The notes beneath the pieces are model-generated. The model saw only the letters and a program-made list of their open reading frames with translations. It was not told the DNA's origin and did not search any database. DNA of 64,000 nucleotides from Gammaproteobacteria bacterium (GTDB lineage: Bacteria > Pseudomonadota > Gammaproteobacteria > Steroidobacterales > Rariloculaceae). Below, one piece after another: positions 26,123 through 34,472 of this stretch. The translations under genes and the position numbers were made by a program. Position 1 is the stretch's first letter. Every line of letters starts with the position of its first letter. Location: contig JAJEGN010000016.1 in assembly GCA_022819855.1 (NCBI GenBank), forward strand, positions 1 through 64,000. The letters are read 5' to 3'.

Positions 26123-29100
26123 GTGCCGGAACACCACAGCAACTCACGCTTCACAAGTCCCGTCTTCTGGGCCGCGTTGAGCGCCGTCTCCGTCGGATGC
26201 GCAATATTCGCCTTCGCCAACTTCGATCGGGCGTTCTCGCTCGTCGATCTCGAGCTTCGCATGGATCGCGTCACCGCGCTGAGCGAGGCTCGGCGGCTTG
26301 CGGAAAGCTCCGATTGGGGACCGGAAGGGTATCGACAGGCGGCGAGTTTCCGTGTCGACGATCGTTCGCGCAGCTTCGTCGAACTGGAGGGCGGGGGTCG
26401 GGAGGCTTTCGCCGCGCTCATAAGCGAAGGTCCGTATTTCCCGTATCTCTGGATCGTGCGCCATTTCCGCGAAAACGACGCACGCGAACTCGAGGTCCGG
26501 TTCCTTCCGGACGGGACGCCCTACGGCTATCGCGAGCAACTTCCGGAAGACGCGCCGGGCGCCGCGCTTGACGCCGATGCGGCGCGGGCGATCGCCGAGG
26601 GTGGCGCAGGGGCGCCCTGGAACGTGGACCTTTCGCAGTACGAACTGGTCGAGTCGTCGCGCGAGGAACAGCCGAGCGGCCGCGTCGATCACACATTCGT
26701 CTATGAGCACGGCGACCGCCAGGCCGGCGAGGGTCGCTTCCGCCTGAGTCTCGTGGTCAGCGGGGACCGCGCGACCGCGCTCACGCATTACCTGCAGATA
26801 CCGGAGGGATTCGACCGCCGCTATGAGGAAATGCGCTCGGCCAACAACGGTATCGCGAGCGGGGCCACGCTTGGCATGGCGCTGCTCTATGGCGGCGGTG
26901 CGGTCGTGGGCCTGTTCGTGCTGCTCAGGCAACGCCGTGTGCTGTGGCGCATGGCGCTCGTCTTCGGGGTGGGCATCGCCGTGCTTCAGGCACTGGCCGG
27001 GTTCAACAGTTGGCCGCTGATCTGGATGAGCTACGACACTTCCGTATCGGAATCGAGCTTCGCGATTCAGCAGATCGTGGCGCTCATCGGTTCCACGGCG
27101 TTGCTGGCAGTCCTTTTCACACTGTCGTTCATGGCCGCCGAGAGCCTGTCCCGGCGGGCTTTTCCGCAGCACGTCCAGTTGTGGCAATGCTGGTCGCGCG
27201 ACGGTGCCCGCTCATGGCCGATCGTCGGCCAGACCGCGGCAGGTTACCTTGCCGTGGGCGCGATGCTTGCGTTTGTCGTGGCGTTCTACTGGTTCAGCAG
27301 TTCCGTGCTCGGCTGGTGGTCGCCGTCGGATACGCTCTACCAGCCGGATTCCGTGGCGACGGTGCTGCCTTGGTTCAACCCGCTCGCGATCTCGCTGCAG
27401 GCCGGGTTCTGGGAGGAGTGCCTTTTCCGGGCAGTTCCGCTGGCGGGCGCTGCGCTCATCGGCGAGCGTTACGGGCATCGCCGCGCGTGGATCGTTGCGG
27501 CCTTCGTCGTGCAGATACTCATCTTCGGCGCGGGGCACGCGAATTACCCGGCCCAGCCTGCCTATGCGCGGGTCGTCGAACTCATCCTGCCCTCGATCGT
27601 CTTCGGTCTGCTGTACCTGGTGTTCGGCCTGCTCCCGGCCATCGTCATGCACTTCGCCTTCGATGCGGTGCTGTTCTCGATGCCGCTGTTCCTCTCGACC
27701 GCGGCGGGGGCGTGGATCGATCAGGGCATCTTCGTGCTGCTGTTCCTCGTGCCCGTCTGGGCGGTGCTCGCGGCGCGCGTTCGCGGCGGCGCATGGATCG
27801 AGGCGCCGGCGCGCCTGTTCAACGCCGCATGGCAACCCGCGGAGCGCGCAGCGGCAACGGCGCCGTCACAAGGCGCACCCGTGACAGGGGTCGTATTGCC
27901 GGCGGTTCCGGTTTCGGCAGCCGTCGCGCTGGCGGGTCTCGCGCTGTGGGCGTTTGTGAGCGTGAAGCCCGTCGAGTCGCCGCCGCTTGGCATCGGCCGC
28001 GATCAGGCCTACGAAGTCGCCCGCGAAGCCCTGGCCGCCAGCGGCGCGAACGCGGCCGACTGGGAGGAATCGGCCATCTTTGCGGGCGGTATCGGGCCGC
28101 AACATCGTTTCGTGTGGAACGAAGCGGGACCGGAGGCGTTCCGCGCGGTACTGCGCCCGTATCTGTCGACCCTCTCCTGGCGCGTGCGCTACGCACGTTT
28201 TGAAGGCGACGTGGCGGCGCGCGCGGAAGAGTACGTCGTTTGGGTCAACGGCGACGCAGGCGTCGAGCGGTTCGAGCATCGCCTCGCCGAGAGCACGGCG
28301 GGCGCATCGCTCGAAGAGGCGGCCGCGCGCGAGTTGGCGCGGGAGGCGCTGGCGAGGCTGGATCCGATGCCCGAGCTGACGGAGGTCTCGGCGCGGTCGG
28401 AGCGCCTGCCCGCCCGCACCGACTGGAATTTCACTTTCCGCGACGAGGCGTTCGACGATCTTGCGGGCGGCGAGGCCCGCGTGGAGGTTCAGATCGCCGG
28501 AGACGAGGTTGTCGACACGCGCCGATTCCTCTTCATCCCCGAACAGTGGCAGCGCGACGATAATCAGCGGCGCAACTCCGTCGCCATCGCCGCCACGGCA
28601 TCGAACATCGTGCTCCTGGCCCTGCTGTTCGCAGGTGCGGTGGCGGGGGTGGTCGGTTTCGCTCGCGGACGCGCCAACCTGCGCGCGGCACTCGCGGTCG
28701 GCGGGCTGGTGCTCGCGTTGCAGGCGATCGGCGTGGCAAACAACCTGCCGGTGATATTGGGCAATCTGTCGACGGCCCAGCCGCTGTCGCTGCAACTGGG
28801 CGTGCTGCTCGCGTCCAGCGTCGTTGGCGCGGTCATATCCGCGAGCGTGCTGGGGCTGGTCGCGGGACATGTGCAGGGCCCGGTGGCGGGACCGCCGCCG
28901 CAGGACAGAACGGCTTCAATATCCGGCGGTCTGGCGCTTGGCTGCGGATTGCTCGGCGCGCTAGCCCTTGCGGGCTCGTTCCCGGCGACAACCCTGCCCG
29001 CGTGGCCGAACTTCACGGTCGCTTCGACTTTCCTTCCCTGGCTTGCGACGGCGCTCGCGCCAATTCAGCGCTTCATCGTGCTCACGCTCGCGGCCTTGCT

Positions 29101-29458
29101 GATCGTCAGGTCCGCCAACGCATTCACGGCGCACGGGGCGCGCCGCCGAATTCCGGCAGCGGCAGGCCTCTTCCTCGTTGGCCTGCTCCTGGCTCCCGGT
29201 CCCGTGCCGGTCGATGTCATGTCCTGGTGGCTCGTGGGAGCCGTCGCCGGAATCGTCCTGCTGGCAAGCTACTTCAGATTCCTGCGCGCGTATCCCTTGC
29301 TCGTGGTGCCGGCCGCCGCCGCGCTGTCGGCGCCGCCCGTTGTCGCGAGCGGGCTGCAGGGAGCGTACGACGGCGCGCTCGTAGGAGCGCTGCTTGCAAC
29401 TGCCGGCATCCTCGCGATTGCCTGGCGGTGGTTTGACGTTCGTCGCAATGTGGATTAG
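26123..29458 (+). CDS. Giant internally duplicated CPBP-family (Abi/Rce1-like) membrane protease
   Basis: 1111 residues from GTG 26123, which has AAGGAC upstream; the ORF track begins at TTG 26021. Normal CPBP proteases have about 200-300 residues. Here a membrane anchor and a soluble domain (about 30-225) precede membrane helices and the catalytic unit: WEECLFRA (Glu431, Glu432, Arg436), FGAGH (His472) and HFAFD (His510). From about residue 610 the layout repeats: a second soluble domain (610-805), IPEQWQRDDNQRRNSVAIA matching IPEGFDRRYEEMRSANNGIA, then similar helices. In the second half, the place of the EExxxR motif reads LAPIQRFIVLTL, so it has lost catalysis. Substrate unknown. Confidence 0.8.
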   Translation: MPEHHSNSRFTSPVFWAALSAVSVGCAIFAFANFDRAFSLVDLELRMDRVTALSEARRLAESSDWGPEGYRQAASFRVDDRSRSFVELEGGGREAFAALISEGPYFPYLWIVRHFRENDARELEVRFLPDGTPYGYREQLPEDAPGAALDADAARAIAEGGAGAPWNVDLSQYELVESSREEQPSGRVDHTFVYEHGDRQAGEGRFRLSLVVSGDRATALTHYLQIPEGFDRRYEEMRSANNGIASGATLGMALLYGGGAVVGLFVLLRQRRVLWRMALVFGVGIAVLQALAGFNSWPLIWMSYDTSVSESSFAIQQIVALIGSTALLAVLFTLSFMAAESLSRRAFPQHVQLWQCWSRDGARSWPIVGQTAAGYLAVGAMLAFVVAFYWFSSSVLGWWSPSDTLYQPDSVATVLPWFNPLAISLQAGFWEECLFRAVPLAGAALIGERYGHRRAWIVAAFVVQILIFGAGHANYPAQPAYARVVELILPSIVFGLLYLVFGLLPAIVMHFAFDAVLFSMPLFLSTAAGAWIDQGIFVLLFLVPVWAVLAARVRGGAWIEAPARLFNAAWQPAERAAATAPSQGAPVTGVVLPAVPVSAAVALAGLALWAFVSVKPVESPPLGIGRDQAYEVAREALAASGANAADWEESAIFAGGIGPQHRFVWNEAGPEAFRAVLRPYLSTLSWRVRYARFEGDVAARAEEYVVWVNGDAGVERFEHRLAESTAGASLEEAAARELAREALARLDPMPELTEVSARSERLPARTDWNFTFRDEAFDDLAGGEARVEVQIAGDEVVDTRRFLFIPEQWQRDDNQRRNSVAIAATASNIVLLALLFAGAVAGVVGFARGRANLRAALAVGGLVLALQAIGVANNLPVILGNLSTAQPLSLQLGVLLASSVVGAVISASVLGLVAGHVQGPVAGPPPQDRTASISGGLALGCGLLGALALAGSFPATTLPAWPNFTVASTFLPWLATALAPIQRFIVLTLAALLIVRSANAFTAHGARRRIPAAAGLFLVGLLLAPGPVPVDVMSWWLVGAVAGIVLLASYFRFLRAYPLLVVPAAAALSAPPVVASGLQGAYDGALVGALLATAGILAIAWRWFDVRRNVD

Positions 29459-29653
29459 CCGCGTACCGAGCTGCGGCGGATTCCTCCGCGGATCCGCAGA
29501 CGCGAGTCCGTCCGTCCTCCTCTGCCGCTTCCGATGGCGCCGCCCAACGCCCGATATTCCCGGTATTCTCCCTCCTCGCGCCTTGCCGGGGAGGCGCCTC
29601 GCCGGTCTCGGCGCAACGCGGGACTTTCGCCAGGGACTGCCGGGAGTATCGCC

Positions 29654-30670
29654 TTGAGAATCGCCGTATTGTTCGGGGGCGCCAGCGACGAACGCGACGT
29701 ATCCGCCGCGAGCGCGGCGCAGGTCATCGAAGCGTTGCGCGAGCGCGGCCACGACGTGGTCGCCGTCGATGCCGGCCGCGGCCGGCTGAGCGCGTCCGAC
29801 GAGCGCAAGTTGTTCGCCCGGCGCATTGACCGCCTGCCGCCCGGGCGCGACGCCGCAAGGGATCTGCCGGACGTCGTGGGGAACTCCGGGCTCAGCGTCA
29901 AGGAGATGGACCTCGTCTTCCTCGCGCTGCATGGGGGCAGCGGCGAAAACGGCACGGTCCAGTCGCTGCTCGACCTCGCCGGTATCGCCTATACGGGCTC
30001 GGGCCGCCTCGGCAGCGCGCTGGCCTGGGACAAGGATGTCGCCAAACGGCTCTTCCGGAGCGCCGGCGTCCCGACGCCGGACTGGCTCATGGCTCCGGTC
30101 GAAGCGGACGTCGTCGAGGCCGCCATCGGCTTTCCGGTCATCGTGAAGCCGAACGGTCAGGGCTCGACGGTCGGCCTCACGCTCGTCGAGTCCGTGGATG
30201 AGCTTCAGCCGGCTATCGAACACGCCGCCCGCTTCGATTCGGAGGTCATGATCGAACGCTTTGTCGATGGCCGCGAACTCACGGTCGGCATTCTTGAAGG
30301 GCAGGCGCTCGCCGTCGGCGAAATTCGGTCGGCCACGGGGCCGGTGTTCGACTATACGGCGAAGTACACCGCAGGCGAGGCCGAGGAGATCTTCCCTGCC
30401 GATATCACGGCGGCACAGGCAAGCCGCATCCAGGCGCTCGCGCTCGACGTCCACGAGGCGCTCAAGCTCGACGACTACAGCCGGGTGGATTTCCGCATGG
30501 ATGCGGCCGGCGACTTCTGGTGCCTGGAAGTGAACACGCTGCCGGGCCTGAGCTCGGGCAGCCTGTTGCCGCAGGCGGCCGCGGCTTCGGGCATCGCCTT
30601 CCCGGAACTCTGCGAACGCCTTTGTGCGGCCGCGCTCAGGCGTCGCAGCGCGTCGCCTTCGTCCGCGTAG
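29654..30670 (+). CDS. ddl: D-alanine--D-alanine ligase (ATP-grasp)
   Basis: Cytosolic ligase that makes D-Ala-D-Ala for peptidoglycan, 338 residues from TTG 29654. The TTG has GGGAG upstream and gives the canonical N-terminus MRIAVLFGGASDERDVSAAS; the ORF track's 40 extra codons are arginine-rich noise. ATP-grasp features include FLALHGGSGENGTVQSLLDL, GFPVIVKPNGQGSTVGLTLV, MIERFVDGRELTVGIL and the metal-binding EVNTLPGLSSGSLLP. It is not in a mur/fts cluster. No partner gene follows, as the next gene is convergent. Confidence 0.88.
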   Translation: MRIAVLFGGASDERDVSAASAAQVIEALRERGHDVVAVDAGRGRLSASDERKLFARRIDRLPPGRDAARDLPDVVGNSGLSVKEMDLVFLALHGGSGENGTVQSLLDLAGIAYTGSGRLGSALAWDKDVAKRLFRSAGVPTPDWLMAPVEADVVEAAIGFPVIVKPNGQGSTVGLTLVESVDELQPAIEHAARFDSEVMIERFVDGRELTVGILEGQALAVGEIRSATGPVFDYTAKYTAGEAEEIFPADITAAQASRIQALALDVHEALKLDDYSRVDFRMDAAGDFWCLEVNTLPGLSSGSLLPQAAAASGIAFPELCERLCAAALRRRSASPSSA

Positions 30671-30754
30671 CCCGGTCGCGCGGCAGGTCAGGCCTGCGCC
30701 CGGCGATGCCGCTCGAAGGGCTGTCGCTGTCCTGCGGTGAGCTGCGCCAGGCGC

Positions 30755-31414
30755 TCAGTCGGGCTGCGGCACGATCCTGAGATAGGGCTTGGGCGCGACC
30801 CAGCCTTCCGGGAACTTCTCCTTCGCGGCCTCGTCGGAAACGGCCGGTACGATGATGACGTCTTCGCCCTGGTTCCAGTTGACCGGTGTGGCGACCTGGT
30901 GCTTTGCCGTGAGCTGGATCGAGTCGAGCAGCCTGAGCACCTCGTTGAAGTTGCGGCCCGTGCTCATCGGGTAGGTCAGCGTCGCCTTGATCTTCTTGTC
31001 GGGACCGATGACGAAGACCGAGCGCACCGTGGCGTTGTCGGCGGCGGTTCTCTCCTTCGCCGGGCCGCTCGCATTCGGATGCAGCATGTCATAGAGCTTC
31101 GCAACGGTGAGGTCGCTGCCGTCGATGATCGGGTAGTTGACGGCGTGGCCCTGCGTTTCCTCGATGTCCTTCGACCACGCGACGTGGTCGTCGGCCGAGT
31201 CGTTGCTAAGCCCGATGATCTTGCAGTTGCGCTTTTCGAATTCGGGTTTGAGCCCGGCCATGTAGCCGAGTTCCGTCGTGCAGACGGGGGTGAAATCCTT
31301 CGGGTGCGAGAACAGGATCGCCCAGCCGTCGCCGATCCACTCGTGGAAGTCGATGCTTCCCTCGGTCGTGTTTGCCGAGAAATTGGGTGCTTCGTCGCCA
31401 ATGTGTAATGACAT
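30755..31414 (-). CDS. 1-Cys peroxiredoxin (Prx6 family)
   Basis: Thiol peroxidase for hydrogen peroxide and organic peroxides, 219 residues from ATG 31414. The 37 upstream ORF codons fall inside the DUF423 gene's 3' end and are discarded. The peroxidatic cysteine is in SHPKDFTPVCTTELGYM. No resolving-Cys motif of 2-Cys enzymes is evident, and the long C-terminal Prx6 domain is present (VATPVNWNQGEDVIIVPAVSDE, GWVAPKPYLRIV). It lies 41 nt downstream of the DUF423 gene on the same strand and may be co-transcribed. Confidence 0.93.
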   Translation of the reverse strand: MSLHIGDEAPNFSANTTEGSIDFHEWIGDGWAILFSHPKDFTPVCTTELGYMAGLKPEFEKRNCKIIGLSNDSADDHVAWSKDIEETQGHAVNYPIIDGSDLTVAKLYDMLHPNASGPAKERTAADNATVRSVFVIGPDKKIKATLTYPMSTGRNFNEVLRLLDSIQLTAKHQVATPVNWNQGEDVIIVPAVSDEAAKEKFPEGWVAPKPYLRIVPQPD

Positions 31415-31455
31415 CGTTGCTCCAGAACCTGTTGTACGGTGTGGGGAAAAGTGCG

Positions 31456-31854
31456 TTAGCGTAGCACGATTGGCGCCGCGCGCCAGACGCCGAGGGCGCA
31501 CACGAGCCAGCCCGCCATGAAGCACAGCCCGCCCACCGGCGCCGCGCTGCCGAGCCAGCCAGGCGCGCCGAGTGCCGTCAGGTAAATCGACCCGGAGAAC
31601 AGCACCGTGCCGGCCGCGAAAAGCCAGCCCGCAAGCCGCAGTTGCCGGACCGGTTCGTAGCGTTCGGCAAGCGCCGCGACCGCGAGGATGCCGAGCCCGT
31701 GAAAGAACTGGTAGTCGACGCCCGTGCGAAACGATTCGAGCGCCTGCGGTTCGAGCACCGCGTCAAGGCCATGGGCCGCCCAGGCGCCCAGTGCCGTCGC
31801 TATGAAGAGCGACAGTGCAGCCAGGATCAGGAGCGTCTTGCCGGCCAATGACAT
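31456..31854 (-). CDS. DUF423 family small membrane protein (YgdD-like)
   Basis: 132 residues with four predicted membrane segments. The N-terminus LSLFIATALGAWAAHGLDAVL and the central FRTGVDYQFFHGLGILAVA are the conserved DUF423 pattern. The C-terminal half has GTVLFSGSIYLTAL and APVGGLCFMAGWL. No biochemical function is established for the family. It is followed by the peroxiredoxin gene on the same strand. Confidence 0.9.
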   Translation of the reverse strand: MSLAGKTLLILAALSLFIATALGAWAAHGLDAVLEPQALESFRTGVDYQFFHGLGILAVAALAERYEPVRQLRLAGWLFAAGTVLFSGSIYLTALGAPGWLGSAAPVGGLCFMAGWLVCALGVWRAAPIVLR

Positions 31855-31939
31855 GTCGGTTCCCTTCGCACCGAGAGTGTTTACCCCTGTCCCCGGAATG
31901 AACCGTTACGCATGTTTCCGGAAAGCACCCGCAGCGGAC

Positions 31940-32250
31940 TGGTGGGCCCGGTAGGACTCGAACCTACGACCAAGGGATTCACTGTAACCCGCCGTTTCCG
32001 GCGGCAGCGGACTATCTCTTCACCCGCAAGTCGCCTTGCTGGGGTGCGGGACGCTCTCGCCTGTCATCAAGAGCACTGAAGCTCTCAGGTAGTCTCTGCA
32101 CCTTCCGCCGGTGTACCGGCGGCTTGGCTCAGGATTGCCGGCACAAGGTGCTGCGGTTCCCCTGAATTCATCCCGTCCACTCCACGGCTTTCACCGCGAA
32201 GGCACCGTTTTCGATGAGTCCCCTGCTCTAACCAACTGAGCTACAGGCCC
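31940..32250 (-). tRNA. ileX: tRNA-Ile(CAU) interrupted by a group I intron
   Basis: Exon 1 is 32250-32214 (GGGCCTGTAGCTCAGTTGGT... ends GGGGACTCAT) and exon 2 is 31979-31940 (starts AATCCCTTGG, ends with encoded CCA). Joined, they give a 77-nt cloverleaf: acceptor GGGCCTG/CGGGCCC, anticodon stem GGGGA/TCCCT and loop CTCATAA with anticodon CAT. The T-arm is GTAGG-TTCGAGT-CCTAC. The sequence resembles E. coli ileX, the minor isoleucine tRNA whose C34 is changed to lysidine to read AUA, rather than a methionine tRNA. E. coli ileX is also near rpoD. The intron enters after the third anticodon base. Confidence 0.93.
31980..32213 (-). ncRNA. 234-nt group I intron (IC3-like) in tRNA-Ile(CAU)
   Basis: On the minus strand the intron starts CGAAAACGGTGCC and ends ACAGTG (omega G at 31980). 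P1 forms between exon CAT plus CG and CG plus GTG around an AAAA loop, giving the U.G pair at the 5' splice site. P2 is CTTCGCGG/CCGTGGAG with a GAAA loop. Core strands are recognisable: AATTCAGGGGAACC (P), AATCCTGAGCCAAGCC (Q), GCAGAGACTA (R, 32099-32090) and AAGAGATAGTCC (S, 32020-32009). P6 is CCGCCGG/CCGGCGG, P8 is CCCGCA/TGCGGG, and P9 is CCGCCG-GAAA-CGGCGG. An extra hairpin (GAGAGC/GCTCTT) sits between P7 and P3. It has no ORF. Confidence 0.92.
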
Positions 32251-32398
32251 ACGCCCGCAATGGTACCACCGGCGCGCCCCGCGAATGCCTGGCCCGCAAA
32301 TCTCATCAAGCCGCGCCTTACATGGAGCATCGCGGATGAATTTCAGGAGCTTGCGAGACAATCGGGGGCATCGCACCTTCAGCCGGCCGCGACCGCAA

Positions 32399-32508
32399 GG
32401 GGAGGCGTACTGCCGCTCGCTTGAAACCCTCGCGCGCAGGGATGCGCGCGTGGAGCTTACAGGGATGTATTTACAGCGTGTTTCAAGCGAGCGGCAGTGC
32501 GCCTCCCC
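32399..32508 (+). repeat. 110-bp dispersed palindromic element, copy C
   Basis: Complete copy: 29-nt arms (32399-32427 and 32480-32508) with one G.U-type mismatch, and a 52-nt core (32428-32479) nearly identical to copy A. The arms carry GAAAC/GTTTC where A and B have GAGAC/GTCTC, and GCTCGC/GCGAGC where A has GTTCGC/GCGAAC. It lies in the 283-nt space between the rpoD stop codon and the tRNA gene. It is antisense to the rpoD transcript, so the rpoD 3' UTR would carry the complement of the AGGGA loops. Confidence 0.88.
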
Positions 32509-32533
32509 GCATCCCTGCGACAAGACGACCGGC

Positions 32534-34348
32534 TTAGTCCTGCAGGAAACTGCGCAGTTGGTCCGAGCGGGACGGATGGCGCAGCTTGCGCAGCGCCTTG
32601 GCTTCGATCTGCCGGATGCGTTCGCGCGTGACGTCGAACTGCTTGCCGACTTCCTCGAGCGTGTGGTCGGTGTTCATGTCGATGCCGAAGCGCATGCGCA
32701 GGACCTTCGCTTCGCGCGGCGTGAGGCCGGCGAGCACCGCATGAGTGGTTTCCTTGAGGCCGGAGTCCGTCGCCGAATCGATCGGCGAGGCGGCGCCTGC
32801 GTCCTCGAGGAAGTCGCCGAGATGCGAATCGTCGTCGTCGCCGACCGGCGTCTCCATCGAAATGGGCTCCTTCGCGATCTTCAGGACCTTGCGGACCTTG
32901 TCCTCGGGCATTTCCATGCGCCGCGCCAGCTCGTCGGGCGTCGGCTCGCGGCCCATCTCCTGGAGCATCTGCCTGGAGATTCGGTTGAGCTTGTTGATCG
33001 TCTCGATCATGTGGACCGGGATCCTGATCGTGCGCGCCTGGTCGGCGATCGAGCGGGTGATGGCCTGGCGGATCCACCAGGTCGCATAGGTCGAGAACTT
33101 GTAGCCGCGACGGTATTCGAATTTGTCGACGGCCTTCATCAGGCCGATGTTGCCTTCCTGGATCAGGTCGAGGAACTGCAGGCCGCGGTTGGTGTATTTC
33201 TTGGCGATCGAGATCACGAGCCGGAGGTTGGCCTCGACCATCTCCTTCTTGGCGCGGCGTGCCTGCGCCTCGCCGAGCGAGACTTCGCGGTTGATGTCCT
33301 TGATTTCCTGGATCGTCAGCGCAGTCAGGGACTCCAGTTTCTGCAGGCGCCTCTGCGCCCGCAGGACTTCGTCCCTGCGCTTGTTGAGCCGGGACGAGTG
33401 CTTGCGCTTGGCGCGGATGTGCTTTTCGATCCAGTGCAGATTCGTTTCGTTGCCCTGAAAGCTCGAGATGAAGTCCATGCGCGGCATGAAGCATTGCCGG
33501 ACGCAGAGATCGAGGGTCTGGCGTTCCTGGTTGCGGATGTCGTTGACCACATCGCGCAGCAGCTCGACCATTCGGTCGAACAGCTTCGGTGCGAGCTTCA
33601 GTTCCATGAAGTCCGTCGTCATCGCCACGAGCACCTTCTCGGTGCGCGCGTGCTTGACACCGTACCTGGCCAGCGCGTCGATGTACCGCTTGTGAAACCG
33701 CCTGAGCTTCTTCAGGCGCTTCGCCACGTCCGCCGGATCGGGGTCCTTGTTGGGATTGGAGTCGTCGCTGTCGTCCTTGCGCGCCGACGGGTCGGCGATC
33801 TGATCGTTCGGGTCGATGAAGCCGACGATGAGGTCCTGAAGCCTGGCGTTGCCCTGCACGACGTTGTCGTGCGTGGTGAACACCAGATCGAGCGTCGGCG
33901 GAAACTGCACGAGTGCCGCGCGAACCTGGTCGAGGCCTTCCTCGATGCGCTTGGCGATCCGGATTTCGCCCTCCCGGGTCAGCAGCTCCACCGTGCCCAT
34001 CTCGCGCATGTACATTCGCACGGGATCGGTCGTTCGGCCGAACTCGCTGTCGACGGTCTCGAGCGCCGCGGCCGCCTCGTCCGCAGCGTCGTCATCGCTC
34101 GATACGGCGTTGTCGGACAACAGCAGCGACTCGGCATCCGGCGCCTTCTCGTGCACCGTGATGCCCATGTCGTTGATCATGTTGACGATATCCTCGATCT
34201 GCTCGGGATCGACGATGTCGCTCGGCAGGTGGTCGTTGACCTCGCCGTAGGTCAGGTAGCCCTGCTCCTTGCCCTTGGAGATCAGGAGCTTGAGCTGGGA
34301 TTGTCGTTCGTCTTCGTGGTGCGGAGCAGTAGAAGCCATGGATGCCAT
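32534..34348 (-). CDS. rpoD: RNA polymerase primary sigma factor RpoD (sigma-70)
   Basis: 604 residues from ATG 34348, which has GAGGGAC upstream; the ORF track starts nine codons earlier at a TTG. Region 1.1 is [26 protein letters not shown]. The non-conserved region before 2.1 is the large gammaproteobacterial form. Region 2 includes [57 protein letters not shown]-type sequence. Region 4.2 is [24 protein letters not shown], ending LRSFLQD. In most gammaproteobacteria rpoD directly follows dnaG. Here 9.9 kb and six unrelated genes intervene, and rpoD has its own promoter. Confidence 0.97.
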   Translation of the reverse strand: MASMASTAPHHEDERQSQLKLLISKGKEQGYLTYGEVNDHLPSDIVDPEQIEDIVNMINDMGITVHEKAPDAESLLLSDNAVSSDDDAADEAAAALETVDSEFGRTTDPVRMYMREMGTVELLTREGEIRIAKRIEEGLDQVRAALVQFPPTLDLVFTTHDNVVQGNARLQDLIVGFIDPNDQIADPSARKDDSDDSNPNKDPDPADVAKRLKKLRRFHKRYIDALARYGVKHARTEKVLVAMTTDFMELKLAPKLFDRMVELLRDVVNDIRNQERQTLDLCVRQCFMPRMDFISSFQGNETNLHWIEKHIRAKRKHSSRLNKRRDEVLRAQRRLQKLESLTALTIQEIKDINREVSLGEAQARRAKKEMVEANLRLVISIAKKYTNRGLQFLDLIQEGNIGLMKAVDKFEYRRGYKFSTYATWWIRQAITRSIADQARTIRIPVHMIETINKLNRISRQMLQEMGREPTPDELARRMEMPEDKVRKVLKIAKEPISMETPVGDDDDSHLGDFLEDAGAASPIDSATDSGLKETTHAVLAGLTPREAKVLRMRFGIDMNTDHTLEEVGKQFDVTRERIRQIEAKALRKLRHPSRSDQLRSFLQD

Positions 34349-34378
34349 GTCCCTCGGAGTCGCCGAACCAAACAAGCA

Positions 34379-34407
34379 ATTATACAGTGACTGAACTTGC
34401 CGGATAA
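34379..34407 (-). promoter_or_regulatory. Candidate sigma-70 promoter of rpoD
   Basis: On the minus strand TTATCC (34407-34402) is followed at 17 bp by a perfect TATAAT (34384-34379). The predicted transcript would begin about 25 nt before the ATG at 34348. This fits rpoD being transcribed independently of the genes inserted between it and dnaG. Confidence 0.5.
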
Positions 34408-34472
34408 GGCACGAAAATCAGGTGCAGGCTACGCACGCGTGCCGGTCGGACCACGCGCGTTCGGTGCGGGGT

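Noticed and set aside
31940-32250. Reading the tRNA as a pseudogene disrupted by an unrelated insertion, or as tRNA-Met
   Set aside because: Both halves are perfect, the inserted part has all group I core elements, and the body matches tRNA-Ile(CAU) better than initiator or elongator tRNA-Met.
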